DNA of 51,898 nt from Pseudomonas cremoricolorata DSM 17059 = NBRC 16634 (GCF_000425745.1 NZ_AUEA01000019.1:1-51898); one strand, 5' to 3'; numbered from the stretch's first letter, positions 1 through 8,622 are shown. Made by a program: numbers and translations. Notes: generated by a model from the letters alone, not told the origin.

Positions 1-342
1 GAAACCGACTACGAGAACACCCTCAACTACGCCTACGACGACCACCACATGCGCGAGCTGCGCGTGCAGCGGCTGATCGGCGGCGAGTCGATTTCCACCA
101 GCCCGCAGCCGCGCACCGTGCGCACGCTGTCGCGCTTTCGCATCCTCGGTGAAGACGGCCAGACCCTCACCGTGCGCTGCGCGCAGAACGTACGCGAGTT
201 CCGCAAGGAAAGCCTCAAGCACTACAGCGCCGACCTGACCTACACGCTGCTGCGCAGCGAAAGCGGGCTGAAGATTCAGCGCAAGGTCATCAGCCTGATC
301 AACAGCGACGATGCCCTGGCCGGCATTGGCTACATCCTTTGA
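1..342 (+). CDS. Aromatic-ring-hydroxylating dioxygenase, beta (small) subunit, 3' part only
   Basis: The reading frame is open from the first base to the TGA at 340-342, so 113 C-terminal residues are present and the start lies left of the window. The sequence resembles the C-terminal half of the NTF2-like beta subunit of Rieske non-haem-iron dioxygenases: a basic RVQR segment, then SQ/RT-rich strands, a REFRKESLKHY-like stretch and an ending of the KIQRKVISLIN type. Beta subunits are structural partners of the catalytic alpha subunit in an alpha3beta3 complex. The reductase gene starts 10 bp downstream, so the two are almost certainly co-transcribed with an alpha-subunit gene further left. 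Substrate class cannot be read from this fragment. The family call is fairly secure. Confidence 0.8.
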   Translation, partial: ETDYENTLNYAYDDHHMRELRVQRLIGGESISTSPQPRTVRTLSRFRILGEDGQTLTVRCAQNVREFRKESLKHYSADLTYTLLRSESGLKIQRKVISLINSDDALAGIGYIL

Positions 343-352
343 GGAGCCGACG

Positions 353-1312
353 ATGAACGACGCCTTGCTCGATGTCATCGTCCAGACCCGCGAGGTCCAG
401 GGCGCCGATGTCGCCGTGCTGGAACTGGCGGCGCTCGACGGCCAGGCGCTGCCGCGCTTCGCCGCAGGCGCCCACGTCGATGTGCACCTGGCCCCCGGTG
501 TAGTGCGCCAGTACTCGCTGTGCGGCGACCCGGCGCAGGCCAATGTCTACCGGCTTGGCGTATTGCGTGAGGCGCAATCGCGCGGCGGCTCGGCGGCGGT
601 GCATGCGCAGTTGCAGGCTGGCTCCCTCACGCGCATCAGCGCGCCGCGCAATCTGTTCCCGCTGGTGGCCGACGCGCAGCGCAGCATCCTTCTGGGCGGC
701 GGCATCGGCATCACCCCGCTGATCGCCATGGCCCATACCCTGCACGCCCGCGGCGAGGCCTTCGAGCTGCATTACCGGGCACGCTCGCGCAGCCGCTGCG
801 CGTTCGTCGACGAACTGCTGGCCGCGCCGTTCGCCGCCAGCGTGTTCACCCACTTCAGCGACGAGGACAACGCCCAGCGCCTGGATCTGGCCCAGGTGCT
901 GGGCGACCCCGCCCCCGGCACGCACCTGTACACCTGTGGCCCGGCCGGGTTCATGGACTGGGTGATTGCCGGTGCCCGCGCGCAGGGTTTCAGCGCCGAG
1001 CAGATCCACCACGAATATTTCCAGGTCGAGGTCGACAGCGCTGGCGCCGGTTTTGAAGTGCAGGCCGTACGCAGCGGCAAGACGCTTCAAGTGGCGCCCG
1101 AGCAGTCGCTGCTGGCGGCGCTGCGCGAGGCCGGCATCGCCGTGGAGGTGTCATGCGAGCAAGGCGTGTGCGGCACCTGCCTGTGCGATGTGCTGGAGGG
1201 CGAACCCGACCACCGTGACCACTACCTGACCGATGAGGAGAAACAGAGCAACGAACAGATCGTCGTGTGCTGTTCCCGGGCGCGCAGTGCGCGCCTGGTG
1301 CTGGATATCTGA
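353..1312 (+). CDS. Dioxygenase reductase, phthalate-dioxygenase-reductase/VanB type (FMN, NAD, C-terminal 2Fe-2S)
   Basis: This 319-residue protein passes electrons from NAD(P)H to the Rieske oxygenase. Order of parts: flavin-binding barrel with RQYSLCG at residues 52-58, nucleotide-binding domain with GGGIGITP at 115-122 and YTCGPAGF at 193-200, then a plant-type 2Fe-2S domain with cysteines at 268, 273, 276 and about 306. This layout is that of phthalate dioxygenase reductase, VanB and IacF, not of BenC/AntC, which carry the 2Fe-2S domain at the N-terminus. The start at 353 follows GAGGAG directly; an upstream in-frame start would run into the beta-subunit gene. A two-subunit oxygenase served by this class of reductase is less common than the benzoate/anthranilate arrangement and suggests a different aromatic substrate. 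Confidence 0.88.
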   Translation: MNDALLDVIVQTREVQGADVAVLELAALDGQALPRFAAGAHVDVHLAPGVVRQYSLCGDPAQANVYRLGVLREAQSRGGSAAVHAQLQAGSLTRISAPRNLFPLVADAQRSILLGGGIGITPLIAMAHTLHARGEAFELHYRARSRSRCAFVDELLAAPFAASVFTHFSDEDNAQRLDLAQVLGDPAPGTHLYTCGPAGFMDWVIAGARAQGFSAEQIHHEYFQVEVDSAGAGFEVQAVRSGKTLQVAPEQSLLAALREAGIAVEVSCEQGVCGTCLCDVLEGEPDHRDHYLTDEEKQSNEQIVVCCSRARSARLVLDI

Positions 1313-1328
1313 AAACAACAAAAACAAT
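1312..1328 (+). promoter_or_regulatory. A/C-rich motif with a match to the Hfq/Crc target AAnAAnAA
   Basis: Immediately after the reductase stop codon lies an unbroken A/C run that includes AACAACAA, the consensus bound by Hfq with Crc in Pseudomonas catabolite repression. It sits about 95 bp before the porin start codon, so it is not at the ribosome-binding site where such sites usually act. It could lie in the porin 5' UTR or be chance. Functional assignment is inference. Confidence 0.3.
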
Positions 1329-1421
1329 ACGTGACGGACAGGCAGGCGCAGACCTGCACGCCTTTGCTGCCGGTGAACCCCTGCCCATGCCCTGTACCGA
1401 TCACATTTCCAGGACTACCCC

Positions 1422-2666
1422 ATGCAAGCGAAACGGCCGTTACGTGCGAAAACCCTGTGCCTGAGTGTCGGCGCCCTGCTCCCGCTGAGCGCCTGGGCGG
1501 ATCTTGTGGACGACAGCCACCTGTCGCTCAACTTCAGAAACCTGTACCTGAACCGCAACTTCACCCAGTCCGACGCCCCGGTGTCGAAGGTCGGCAACTG
1601 GTCGCAAGGCTTCGACCTGCAATTTGAATCCGGCTACACCGACACGCCGCTCGCGGTGGGTCTGGACCTCAATGGTCAGTACGCCCTGCGCCTTGACTCC
1701 AGCGGCAATGACGGCTCGCTGCCGTTCAGTCGCTCGCGGCAAAAAGCTGCCGACGACTATGGCCGCGCCGGTGCCACGCTGAAACTCAAATACGCCAAGA
1801 CCTTGGTGAAGATCGGCGATCAGAAGCCCAATTACCCAATCGCCTCCAACGACCCCAGCCGCCAGCTCGACACGATCTACCAGGGCGCGGTGATCGAATC
1901 ACGCGACATCGACCGGCTGACTCTGGTCGGCGGGCGCTTCTGGTCGATCGTTACCCGTGAGTCGTCGAACCACGAGCGGCTGTACCGCTTCGGCACCAGC
2001 GACCGCCAGGACAGCGATGGCCTGGACTTCGTCGGCGCCACCTACGCGCTGACCCCAGGCCTGCAAGCCAGCTACTTCCATGGCGTGCTCAACGACATCT
2101 ATCGCCAGGACTACGGCGGCCTCAAGCACAGCCTGACCTTCGCCGACGACTACCTGCTGAAAACCGACGTCGGCTACTTCAACAACCGCGAGGACGGCGC
2201 CGCACGCGGTGGCGCGGTGGACAACCGCGCCTACTACGGCCTGGTCACCTTGGAAAACAACGGCCATATGGTTGGCGCCAGCTACCAGCGCATGACCGGC
2301 GACACGGTGTTCCCGACCATCAACGGCTACGTGCCGCAGTTCTACCTGCCGAACTGGGCAGGCCTGCCGTTCATTCGCCCGGACGAGCGCAGCTGGTCGG
2401 TGCGCTACGGCTACAACTTCGCCGCTGTCGGCATTCCCGGGCTCAAGCTGTTCACCCGCTACATCAAAGGCACCGATATCGACCGCGGCGCCGGGCTGTC
2501 CCGCGACCAGGAAAACGAGCGCGACATCATGCTCTCGTACGTGGTGCAAAGCGGCCCTTTCAAGGATCTGGGCCTGGAGTTGAAAAACCTGCGCACACAG
2601 ACGCGCTATGGCAACGACTACGACGAGTACCGATTCATCACCTCCTACACCTGGAAATTCTGGTAA
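1422..2666 (+). CDS. OprD-family outer-membrane porin
   Basis: This 414-residue protein begins with a signal peptide (hydrophobic LCLSVGALLPLSAWA, cleavage near residue 26). The rest alternates short aromatic-rich amphipathic strands and ends in an aromatic residue (SYTWKFW), as 18-strand OprD/Occ porins do. Length and features such as SRDQENERDI and the YGNDYDEYRF end region match this family, which includes benzoate and vanillate uptake channels. It lies between the reductase and an MHS-type importer, so it probably admits the aromatic substrate of the dioxygenase or a related acid. AGGA precedes the start by about 7 bp. The specific substrate is not known. Confidence 0.88.
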   Translation: MQAKRPLRAKTLCLSVGALLPLSAWADLVDDSHLSLNFRNLYLNRNFTQSDAPVSKVGNWSQGFDLQFESGYTDTPLAVGLDLNGQYALRLDSSGNDGSLPFSRSRQKAADDYGRAGATLKLKYAKTLVKIGDQKPNYPIASNDPSRQLDTIYQGAVIESRDIDRLTLVGGRFWSIVTRESSNHERLYRFGTSDRQDSDGLDFVGATYALTPGLQASYFHGVLNDIYRQDYGGLKHSLTFADDYLLKTDVGYFNNREDGAARGGAVDNRAYYGLVTLENNGHMVGASYQRMTGDTVFPTINGYVPQFYLPNWAGLPFIRPDERSWSVRYGYNFAAVGIPGLKLFTRYIKGTDIDRGAGLSRDQENERDIMLSYVVQSGPFKDLGLELKNLRTQTRYGNDYDEYRFITSYTWKFW

Positions 2667-2684
2667 CGGCCGCGGAGCGCAATC

Positions 2685-3995
2685 ATGTCCAATCTACAGA
2701 CCAACATCAGCACCGACAGCACCGATACCGACCCAAGCACCCTGCGCCGCATCGTCGTCGCCTCGGTACTGGGCAACGCCCTGGAGTGGTACGACTTCTT
2801 CCTGTATGGCACGGCGGCGGCGCTGATCTTCGGCCCGCTGTTCTTCCCCGCCGGCACCGACCCGGTGCTCGGCACCATGGCCGCCTTCGCAGGGTTCGCC
2901 GTAGGCTTTCTGGCCCGCCCGCTGGGTGGGCTGATCTTCGGCCACATCGGCGACAAGGCCGGACGCAAGACCGCCCTGGTGATGACCCTGGGCATCATGG
3001 GCGCGGCGACCTTCGCCATGGGCCTGCTGCCGACCTTCGAACAGGCCGGCTACCTGGCGCCGATCTGCCTGGTACTGCTGCGCATCCTCCAAGGGGTGGC
3101 CTCGGGCGGTGAATGGGGTGGCGGCGTGCTGATGCTCAGCGAAAACGCGCCCAAGGGCCGGGTCGGCTTTTTCGCCGCCTGGAGCCAGTTGGGTGTGTCC
3201 GGCGGTTTCGTGCTGTCGGCAGCCGCGTTCTACCTGGTGCAGATGCTGCCCCACGAAGACATGATGAGCTGGGGTTGGCGCATTCCGTTCCTGGCCAGCA
3301 TCCTGATCTTCGGCGTCGGCGTGTACATCCGCCGGCAGTTGCCCGAGAGCAAGGCCTTCGTCCAGGAGCAGGCGCAGCAGGATGCCCCCAAGCACCTGCC
3401 GGCCATGCAGGTATTGCGTGAGCATCCCAAGGCAGTGCTGCAAGCCATGGGCATTCGTATCGCCGAGAACGGCAGTGCGTACCTGTTCCTGGCCTTCACC
3501 ATCGCCTACGCCAAGTTCACCGGGCTGGACACGCAACTGGTGCTGGCCAGCGTGATGCTGGCGATGATCGTCGAGGCGTTCACCATCGTCTTCTGGGGCT
3601 GGCTGTCCGATCGCATCGGCCGGCGCACGGTGTATGCCATCGGTTCGGTGGGGTTGATGCTGCTGGCCTTCCCGTTCTTCTGGATGCTCGATACCCATTC
3701 GACCTTCTGGGTGTACTTGGCGGCGCTGCTGGGCATGGCGTTCTGTCATGGCGCGATGATCGGCACCCAGCCGGCGCTGATGGGCGAGCTGTTCCCGGCC
3801 AAGGTGCGCTACACCGGCATGGCTATGGGGCATGAGGTGGCCTCGATCTTCTCCGGCGGCCTCGCGCCACTGGCTGCCACCGCGCTGTTCAGCCTGTACC
3901 AGGATGCCTGGCCGGTGGCGGTGATGCTGATCGTCATGGGCGCCATCACCACCCTCACCCTGCTGACCATCAAGCCGGGTGAGCACCTGTCCTGA
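2685..3995 (+). CDS. MFS transporter, metabolite:H+ symporter (MHS) type
   Basis: This 436-residue inner-membrane protein has the MHS hallmarks: an N-terminal GNALEWYDFFLYG segment, FAVGFLARPLGG plus GHIGDKAGRK (the MFS motif between helices 2 and 3), RILQGVASGGEWGG, and SDRIGRR in the second half. Twelve hydrophobic segments are visible. Relatives such as PcaT, ShiA and KgtP take up organic and aromatic acids with protons. The gene starts 18 bp after the porin stop with GGAG 8 bp upstream, so porin and importer probably form one transcript. It is the likely inner-membrane step for the same substrate. Confidence 0.88.
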   Translation: MSNLQTNISTDSTDTDPSTLRRIVVASVLGNALEWYDFFLYGTAAALIFGPLFFPAGTDPVLGTMAAFAGFAVGFLARPLGGLIFGHIGDKAGRKTALVMTLGIMGAATFAMGLLPTFEQAGYLAPICLVLLRILQGVASGGEWGGGVLMLSENAPKGRVGFFAAWSQLGVSGGFVLSAAAFYLVQMLPHEDMMSWGWRIPFLASILIFGVGVYIRRQLPESKAFVQEQAQQDAPKHLPAMQVLREHPKAVLQAMGIRIAENGSAYLFLAFTIAYAKFTGLDTQLVLASVMLAMIVEAFTIVFWGWLSDRIGRRTVYAIGSVGLMLLAFPFFWMLDTHSTFWVYLAALLGMAFCHGAMIGTQPALMGELFPAKVRYTGMAMGHEVASIFSGGLAPLAATALFSLYQDAWPVAVMLIVMGAITTLTLLTIKPGEHLS

Positions 3996-4000
3996 TCGAC

Positions 4001-4130
4001 TGTGGGAACGGCTTTAGCCGCGATGGCCTGCGCAGCAGGCCCAATTCAGAGAGCGCGTAGACACCGGGATAGTGCATACGTGGGATTGGGGCCGCTTTGC
4101 GGCCCATCGCGGCTAAAGCCGCCGCTCCTA
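4001..4130. repeat. Inverted pair of Pseudomonas REP elements (REPIN/BIME)
   Basis: Positions 4010-4026 and 4104-4120 are exact 17-base inverted copies. Each belongs to a larger block of the form TGTGGGAACGGCTTTAGCCG...(left) and its reverse complement ending in GCTCCTA (right). The internal GGCTTTAGCC is itself a small palindrome. This matches the pseudomonad REP pattern GTGGGAGCGGnnTnnCCCGCGA. It fills the space between the MHS transporter and the NIPSNAP gene, so it may end or stabilise the upstream transcript. Confidence 0.85.
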
Positions 4131-4177
4131 TAGAAGAAACCGCTCGAAAGAAATCGCCCATCAAGGAAACCCTGAGC

Positions 4178-4804
4178 ATGTCACACGACTACGAACTGAT
4201 CCGCTTCACCCTGCGCGTGCGCACCCCGGCGCAGGCCTTGCCCCGGCTGCAACAGGCCCTGGCCGAGGCACGGCAAGGCGTCGAGCTGATCGGTTGCTGG
4301 CTCTCGGAGATCGGCCCGCAGAACACTGTGGCGCTGCTGCGCCGCTTCGCCAGCCCGGCCATCAAGGCTGCCGAGCGCAGCCGGGTGCTGGAAGCGGCAG
4401 ATGCCTTCGGCATTGGCGAGTGGATTCTCGAGCAGCACATCGACGACTACCGCCTGTTCCCCTTCCTCGAACCGCTGGCCCCCGGCGCACACGGCCCGTT
4501 CTACGAACTGCGCGAGTACGACCTGGTGCCCTCGGGCCTTGCGCCGACCCTGGCCGGCTGGCGCAAGGCGGTCGGCCCACGCACCGCCCCCGGCTACTCC
4601 GCGGTGTTCGCCGCCTTCTACGCCACCAGCGGCCGGGTGCCGCGTTACCTGCACATCTGGCCCTACGCAACCCTCGAACAACGCCTCGAGGTGCGCACCC
4701 GCGCCGTCCACGACGGCGTCTGGCCCCCGGAAAACTCCGCGCCGCAATTGCAGAAGATGAATTCGGTGGTGTATCTGCCGGCGGGGTTTTCGCCGTTGCA
4801 GTAG
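4178..4804 (+). CDS. NIPSNAP-family protein
   Basis: This 208-residue protein has two related ferredoxin-like halves, starting YELIRFTLRV near residue 4 and FYELREYDLV near residue 108, each followed by a long helix; this is the double NIPSNAP (dimeric alpha+beta barrel) layout. The second half ends with the typical PLQ-like strand after a W/Y-rich core. The start at 4178 has AAGGA about 10 bp upstream; earlier in-frame starts would fall in the REP repeat. The biochemical role of bacterial NIPSNAP proteins is poorly known, and they often sit in catabolic clusters. Here it is the last + strand gene before the convergent dehydrogenase genes. Confidence 0.72.
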   Translation: MSHDYELIRFTLRVRTPAQALPRLQQALAEARQGVELIGCWLSEIGPQNTVALLRRFASPAIKAAERSRVLEAADAFGIGEWILEQHIDDYRLFPFLEPLAPGAHGPFYELREYDLVPSGLAPTLAGWRKAVGPRTAPGYSAVFAAFYATSGRVPRYLHIWPYATLEQRLEVRTRAVHDGVWPPENSAPQLQKMNSVVYLPAGFSPLQ

Positions 4805-4927
4805 ACGGTGCCAGGAGAGCGGTGACGAGATGCCTGGAGGGAAATTCGCTAACAGACCTTGAGTAGGAACCATGGACGTCGCCCCACCGGGGCTACCTTC
4901 GTTCACCCCCGTGATGAAACGTGTAGA

Positions 4928-5905
4928 TCACCCAATCCGCGGCAACAACCCACCCTGCCTCAAACGCTCGATGAAGTGCTGCATGCGCTGTGCGCGGTAG
5001 GCGCTGATGTCTTGCTCGCGGTAGTCGTAGAAACCCACGCCATCGCGCAGGCCGTCGCGCTTGTGGGCGGCGTTGCTGAGCACCTGGGGGGCGGCGGCGA
5101 AGCGTTCGCCCAGGTGCTCGGTGAGGTAACGCGAGGCGTGCACCAAGGTGTCGTTGCCGCCCCAGTCAATGAACTCCAGCGGGCCCAGCACCGAGAAGCG
5201 CAGGCCCAGGCCGGTGCGCACGGCGGTGTCGATGGCCTGGGCACTTGCCACACCTTCGGCGACCATGCGCGCGGCCTCGTTCATTACCAGCGCTTGCAAG
5301 CGCGGAACGATATACCCCGGGACGATGGCGCAGCGCACCGGGACCTTGCCCAGCGCCTGCAGCAGTCGTTCGAAGCGCTGCAACAGCGCCGGATCGACCA
5401 GCGGATCATGGCTGATTTCCACCAGCGGCATGAGATGCGCCGGATTGAGCCAGTGGGCGTTGAGCAGCCGCTGCGGCGCGCTGACCATGGGCATCAGTTC
5501 GCTGAGCAGAAAGGTCGAGGTCGTCGAGGCGATGATCGCCTCAGCGGGGGCATGCTGGCTGATCCAGCCCAGCGCCTGGTGCTTGATTTGAATGACTTCC
5601 GGCACCGCCTCGAACACCACGCTGCTGGCCGCCAGCGCTGCGCCGCTGTGCTGATAGGCAACCTGCTCGATGCGCTCGAGCACCGCCCGAGACTGCTCGG
5701 CATCCAGCAACTGCGCAGCCTCAAGACAACTCAGTTGCTCGGCCAAGCTGCGGCGCGCCTGTTGCCACAACGCCGCCTGGGCCTGCGTGTCGCGGGGTTT
5801 GAGGTCAAGCAACGCCACCGCGTGCCCGGCCAGGGCGAAGGCCAGGGCAATGCCCTCTCCCATGCGCCCGGCGCCGGCGACGGCAATCACCTCTGCGCGG
5901 CTCAC
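4928..5905 (-). CDS. 3-hydroxyacyl-CoA dehydrogenase-family protein (L-carnitine dehydrogenase-like)
   Basis: 325 residues. The N-terminal Rossmann segment has GAGRMGEGIALAFALAGH at about residues 11-28, and a FEAVPE motif comes later. The C-terminal domain has PGYIVPRLQALVMNEAARM, GLGLRFSVLGPLEFIDWGG and GFYDY, as in short 3-hydroxybutyryl-CoA and carnitine dehydrogenases. It should oxidise a 3-hydroxy group with NAD+. The start is GTG at 5905, overlapping the TGA of the upstream gene (GTGA), so the two genes are translationally coupled. It is the distal gene of the - strand run that begins with catB. A CoA ester, a free 3-hydroxy acid or a carnitine-like compound are all possible substrates. 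Confidence 0.78.
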   Translation of the reverse strand: MSRAEVIAVAGAGRMGEGIALAFALAGHAVALLDLKPRDTQAQAALWQQARRSLAEQLSCLEAAQLLDAEQSRAVLERIEQVAYQHSGAALAASSVVFEAVPEVIQIKHQALGWISQHAPAEAIIASTTSTFLLSELMPMVSAPQRLLNAHWLNPAHLMPLVEISHDPLVDPALLQRFERLLQALGKVPVRCAIVPGYIVPRLQALVMNEAARMVAEGVASAQAIDTAVRTGLGLRFSVLGPLEFIDWGGNDTLVHASRYLTEHLGERFAAAPQVLSNAAHKRDGLRDGVGFYDYREQDISAYRAQRMQHFIERLRQGGLLPRIG

Positions 5906-7008
5906 GGCCGTGGCCCCTGGGTAAGCAGCGCCTGCATCTGCTCGCGGTCGAGCGCGTCCAGGCCGAGGCGTTCCAGGGTGCGGCCCTGGGCGTAGAGGTC
6001 GGTGCCGGTGACGGCACTGGCCAGCGCCAGCAAGCCTGAGGCCAGCGGCGTCGGCAGGCCGATCCAGCGCCCGAGCGAGACCAGCAGCGACAGCCCCAGG
6101 CGGGTGTCCTCAAGCATGTAGCGGTGGTTGTGCAGGTCGATCTTCTCGCGCCAGTCACCGCTGTCGGTCAGCTTGCCGTGGGCGCCATGGCCATACATCC
6201 ACGGCTCGCCCTGCTCGCTGTAGTGGTCGGCCAGGGGAAAGTGCGGCGCGCCATAGCCCAGCGCCTCGCGCAGCGCCATGCGTTCGGCATCCAGGGCGCT
6301 GGTGACGCGGCGGATCGCTGGCTGCGTACCTTCATGGTGAATGTCCCAGGCCTCGAAGTGTTCGAGCGGCCCGGCGTTCATCAGGATCAGCGGCGGGTGA
6401 ATGATCGGCCCTGCGTTCATCAGCGCAGCGCTCAAGGCATCGGCGCAAAGCTCGACGCTGGGATACGCCTGCTTGAGCACCTGCATGGCCTGCGGCGCCA
6501 GCCTGGCCGGCAGCACGCCCGTGGGCAGGCGCGTGGCGTAGGCGCTGATCACCAACTGATTGACGCCGTGCTTGCGCACCAGGTACGGCAGTGTGCCGGT
6601 CTCGGCGAAGGCCACCTCGGCCGGGTTGGCGCTGTCGCGCAGGGCGTTGGCGAACAAGTAACTGCCAAAGGTGCCAGGCGGCAGGAAGACCACCTGGCCG
6701 TCTTCCAGCAAGGGCGCAAGCTGAGCCGCCAGCGCCTCATGACTGGTCGCCGGCAGCGGTATCAGGATCAGCTCGGCGCCGTGCACCGCCTGGGCGAGGT
6801 CGTTGTGCAATTGCACCTGGGCGTGTTCGCCGCCGACGCTGACCTGGCGGCTGCCGCGGTAGTCGGTCACCTGCAGGTGGCCGCAAGCGGCCAGCGCCTG
6901 CAACGCGGCGCCGTCGCGGCGCCATAAACGGGTGGTGTGGCCACGTTCGGCCATTTCTACGGCGGCGGCATAGCAGCCATGGCCACCGCCCAGCACTGTC
7001 ACGATCAT
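5902..7008 (-). CDS. NAD/NADP octopine/nopaline dehydrogenase-family protein
   Basis: 368 residues. The N-terminus VTVLGGGHGCYAAAVEMAERGH is a dinucleotide-binding turn. A C-terminal domain of the opine dehydrogenase type carries the conserved NAGPIIHPP histidine near residue 205 and a DLHNHRYMLED segment. Opine dehydrogenases form or cleave N-(carboxyalkyl) amino acids, but many bacterial relatives have no known substrate. The start at 7008 has a strong AGGAG 7 bp upstream; a longer reading frame exists but has no comparable site. It sits between an MFS transporter and a coupled 3-hydroxyacyl-CoA-dehydrogenase-type gene. The fold call is good; the reaction is unknown. Confidence 0.75.
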   Translation of the reverse strand: MIVTVLGGGHGCYAAAVEMAERGHTTRLWRRDGAALQALAACGHLQVTDYRGSRQVSVGGEHAQVQLHNDLAQAVHGAELILIPLPATSHEALAAQLAPLLEDGQVVFLPPGTFGSYLFANALRDSANPAEVAFAETGTLPYLVRKHGVNQLVISAYATRLPTGVLPARLAPQAMQVLKQAYPSVELCADALSAALMNAGPIIHPPLILMNAGPLEHFEAWDIHHEGTQPAIRRVTSALDAERMALREALGYGAPHFPLADHYSEQGEPWMYGHGAHGKLTDSGDWREKIDLHNHRYMLEDTRLGLSLLVSLGRWIGLPTPLASGLLALASAVTGTDLYAQGRTLERLGLDALDREQMQALLTQGPRP

Positions 7009-7060
7009 CGGCGTTCTCCTGGGTGCGGCCGCCGAGCAGCGTCGGCGGCGTAGGTCGGGT

Positions 7061-8413
7061 TCACTGCGGGTATTCACGTTGCAAGCTGCGGCGGAAGTGT
7101 CGGCAGCCCAGGTACAGCAGCGCGATGGCCAGCAGCGAGGCGATGCAGCTGACGATTGCCATCGACTGCCCGACCGCCAGCGGCGAGCCGAAATAGCGGT
7201 CGGTGAGCAGCGCCACCAGGGTGGTGCCCAGGCCCAGCGCCAGCAGGTTGCTGATCAGCAGGAACACCGCCGAAACCTGGGCGCGCACCTGGTTGGGCGA
7301 AAGAATCTGCATCGCTGCGGTGGAGGCCGGCATCGGGAACGAGGCGAAAAACATCGCCGGCACCAGCAGGGTCACCGACAGCCACAGGCTGTCGACCTGC
7401 GAATACAGGGTTGCCGGCACCAGCATGCCCAGCGCGCCGATCACCCCGGTGCGCATGGCGCCGTCGCTGTAGCCGCGCTTGCTCAGGTAGTCGGTCAGCC
7501 AGCCGCCGAAGAACACCCCACTGGTGTTGGCCAGCAGGAGGATGGTGCCGAGCATGAAGCCGGCGTCCTGCGGGCTCATGCCGAACTTGCGGATGTACAG
7601 TGCCGGCGTCCAGCTCATCATGCAGAACAGCGCCATGGCGTAGAACGAGAAACCCAGGTAGTGGCAACTGAAGGTGGCGCGGTGGCGGCCGATGAAGCGC
7701 AGGCCGTCGGTGAGCCTGAGCTTGCGCGGTTGGCCATGCTCATCGAGCTGCGCGCCCTTGCGCTGCGGGTCGCGCACGGTCAGCCAGATCAACAGCCCCA
7801 CCACCACCCCCGGCAGGCCAACCAGAATGAACGCCAGTTGCCAGGCCTTCATCGCGCCAAGCACCGCCACCTCAATGGTGTCGGCGTTCTTCAGCAAGGC
7901 GATGACGTAGGCACCGACCAGAAACGCCACGCCGCCACCGACGAACGAGCCGATGGAATAGATGCCCACCGCGCGGCCGAGTTTGTCCTTGGGGAACAGG
8001 TCGCTGAACATCGAGTAGGCCGACGGCGACAACGCCGCCTCGCCCACACCGACGCCAATACGGGCGAGGAACATCTGCAGGAAGTTCTTGCTCAGCCCGC
8101 AGGCGGCGGTGGCCAGGCTCCAGAACACCACGCCCAGGGCGATGATCTTCGGCCGCGAGAAGCGGTCGGCCAGATAGGCGATGGGCATGCCCATGAAGGC
8201 GTAGAACAAGGAGAAGGCCAGGCCGTGGAGCAGGCTGAACTGGGTGTCGCTGAGGTTGAGGTCGGCTTTGATCGGCTCGATCATCAGCGCCAGGATCTGC
8301 CGGTCAACGAACGAGAAGATGTAGGCGATCATGCACAGCACCACTACGTACCATTCGTAGACGTAGCGTTTATGGCGCTGCCCGGTGGGCGAAGCGTTGG
8401 CGGGGGTGTTCAT
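7061..8413 (-). CDS. MFS transporter (spinster-like / organic-acid type)
   Basis: 450 residues with about twelve hydrophobic segments. Recognisable motifs are FSFVDRQILALMIEPIK in helix 1, GMPIAYLADRFSRPKII (the helix 2-3 MFS motif) and RIGVGVGEAALSPSAYSM in helices 4-5. The GVGEA...P signature is typical of the spinster-like MFS group that is widespread in aromatic and steroid catabolic clusters. AGGA lies about 10 bp before the start. It is downstream of catA by 260 bp on the same strand and 52 bp ahead of the opine-dehydrogenase-type gene, so it probably imports or exports a pathway compound. Confidence 0.85.
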   Translation of the reverse strand: MNTPANASPTGQRHKRYVYEWYVVVLCMIAYIFSFVDRQILALMIEPIKADLNLSDTQFSLLHGLAFSLFYAFMGMPIAYLADRFSRPKIIALGVVFWSLATAACGLSKNFLQMFLARIGVGVGEAALSPSAYSMFSDLFPKDKLGRAVGIYSIGSFVGGGVAFLVGAYVIALLKNADTIEVAVLGAMKAWQLAFILVGLPGVVVGLLIWLTVRDPQRKGAQLDEHGQPRKLRLTDGLRFIGRHRATFSCHYLGFSFYAMALFCMMSWTPALYIRKFGMSPQDAGFMLGTILLLANTSGVFFGGWLTDYLSKRGYSDGAMRTGVIGALGMLVPATLYSQVDSLWLSVTLLVPAMFFASFPMPASTAAMQILSPNQVRAQVSAVFLLISNLLALGLGTTLVALLTDRYFGSPLAVGQSMAIVSCIASLLAIALLYLGCRHFRRSLQREYPQ

Positions 8414-8622
8414 CTGTCTGAATTCCTGAGTGAGGACAGCCCGGGTTGCTCTGCCTGGCGCGCAGCCGGCAAAGGCCAGCCGGCGGCAAGCAGAGGTGTG
8501 CTAAAGGCAGAAACCTGTCAGTAACAGGCAGACGGCGAAGGTCTGGCGGGGGTATGCGGGGTCATGGCGAAGCCTTTGTTGTTATAGGAATGGCGAAGCG
8601 TCGGGTGCAAGGGCTTGGGGTG

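Noticed and set aside
2694..3986. 430-codon open frame on the - strand
   Set aside because: It lies exactly antisense to the MHS transporter gene, is rich in His/Gln/Arg with no recognisable domain, and reflects GC-rich third-codon bias.
1..3995. Assignment of the dioxygenase genes as indoleacetate (iac) or anthranilate (ant) genes
   Set aside because: The reductase class excludes ant/ben. The gene order differs from iac, which has a short-chain dehydrogenase gene between the small subunit and the reductase. The alpha subunit is not in the window.
4859..5995. 378-codon open frame on the + strand
   Set aside because: Antisense to the 3-hydroxyacyl-CoA-dehydrogenase-type gene, which has intact motifs and coupled translation with its neighbour.
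7079..8524. 481-codon open frame on the + strand
   Set aside because: Antisense shadow of the MFS transporter; low-complexity Gln/His/Arg/Ala composition and no hydrophobic or family motifs.
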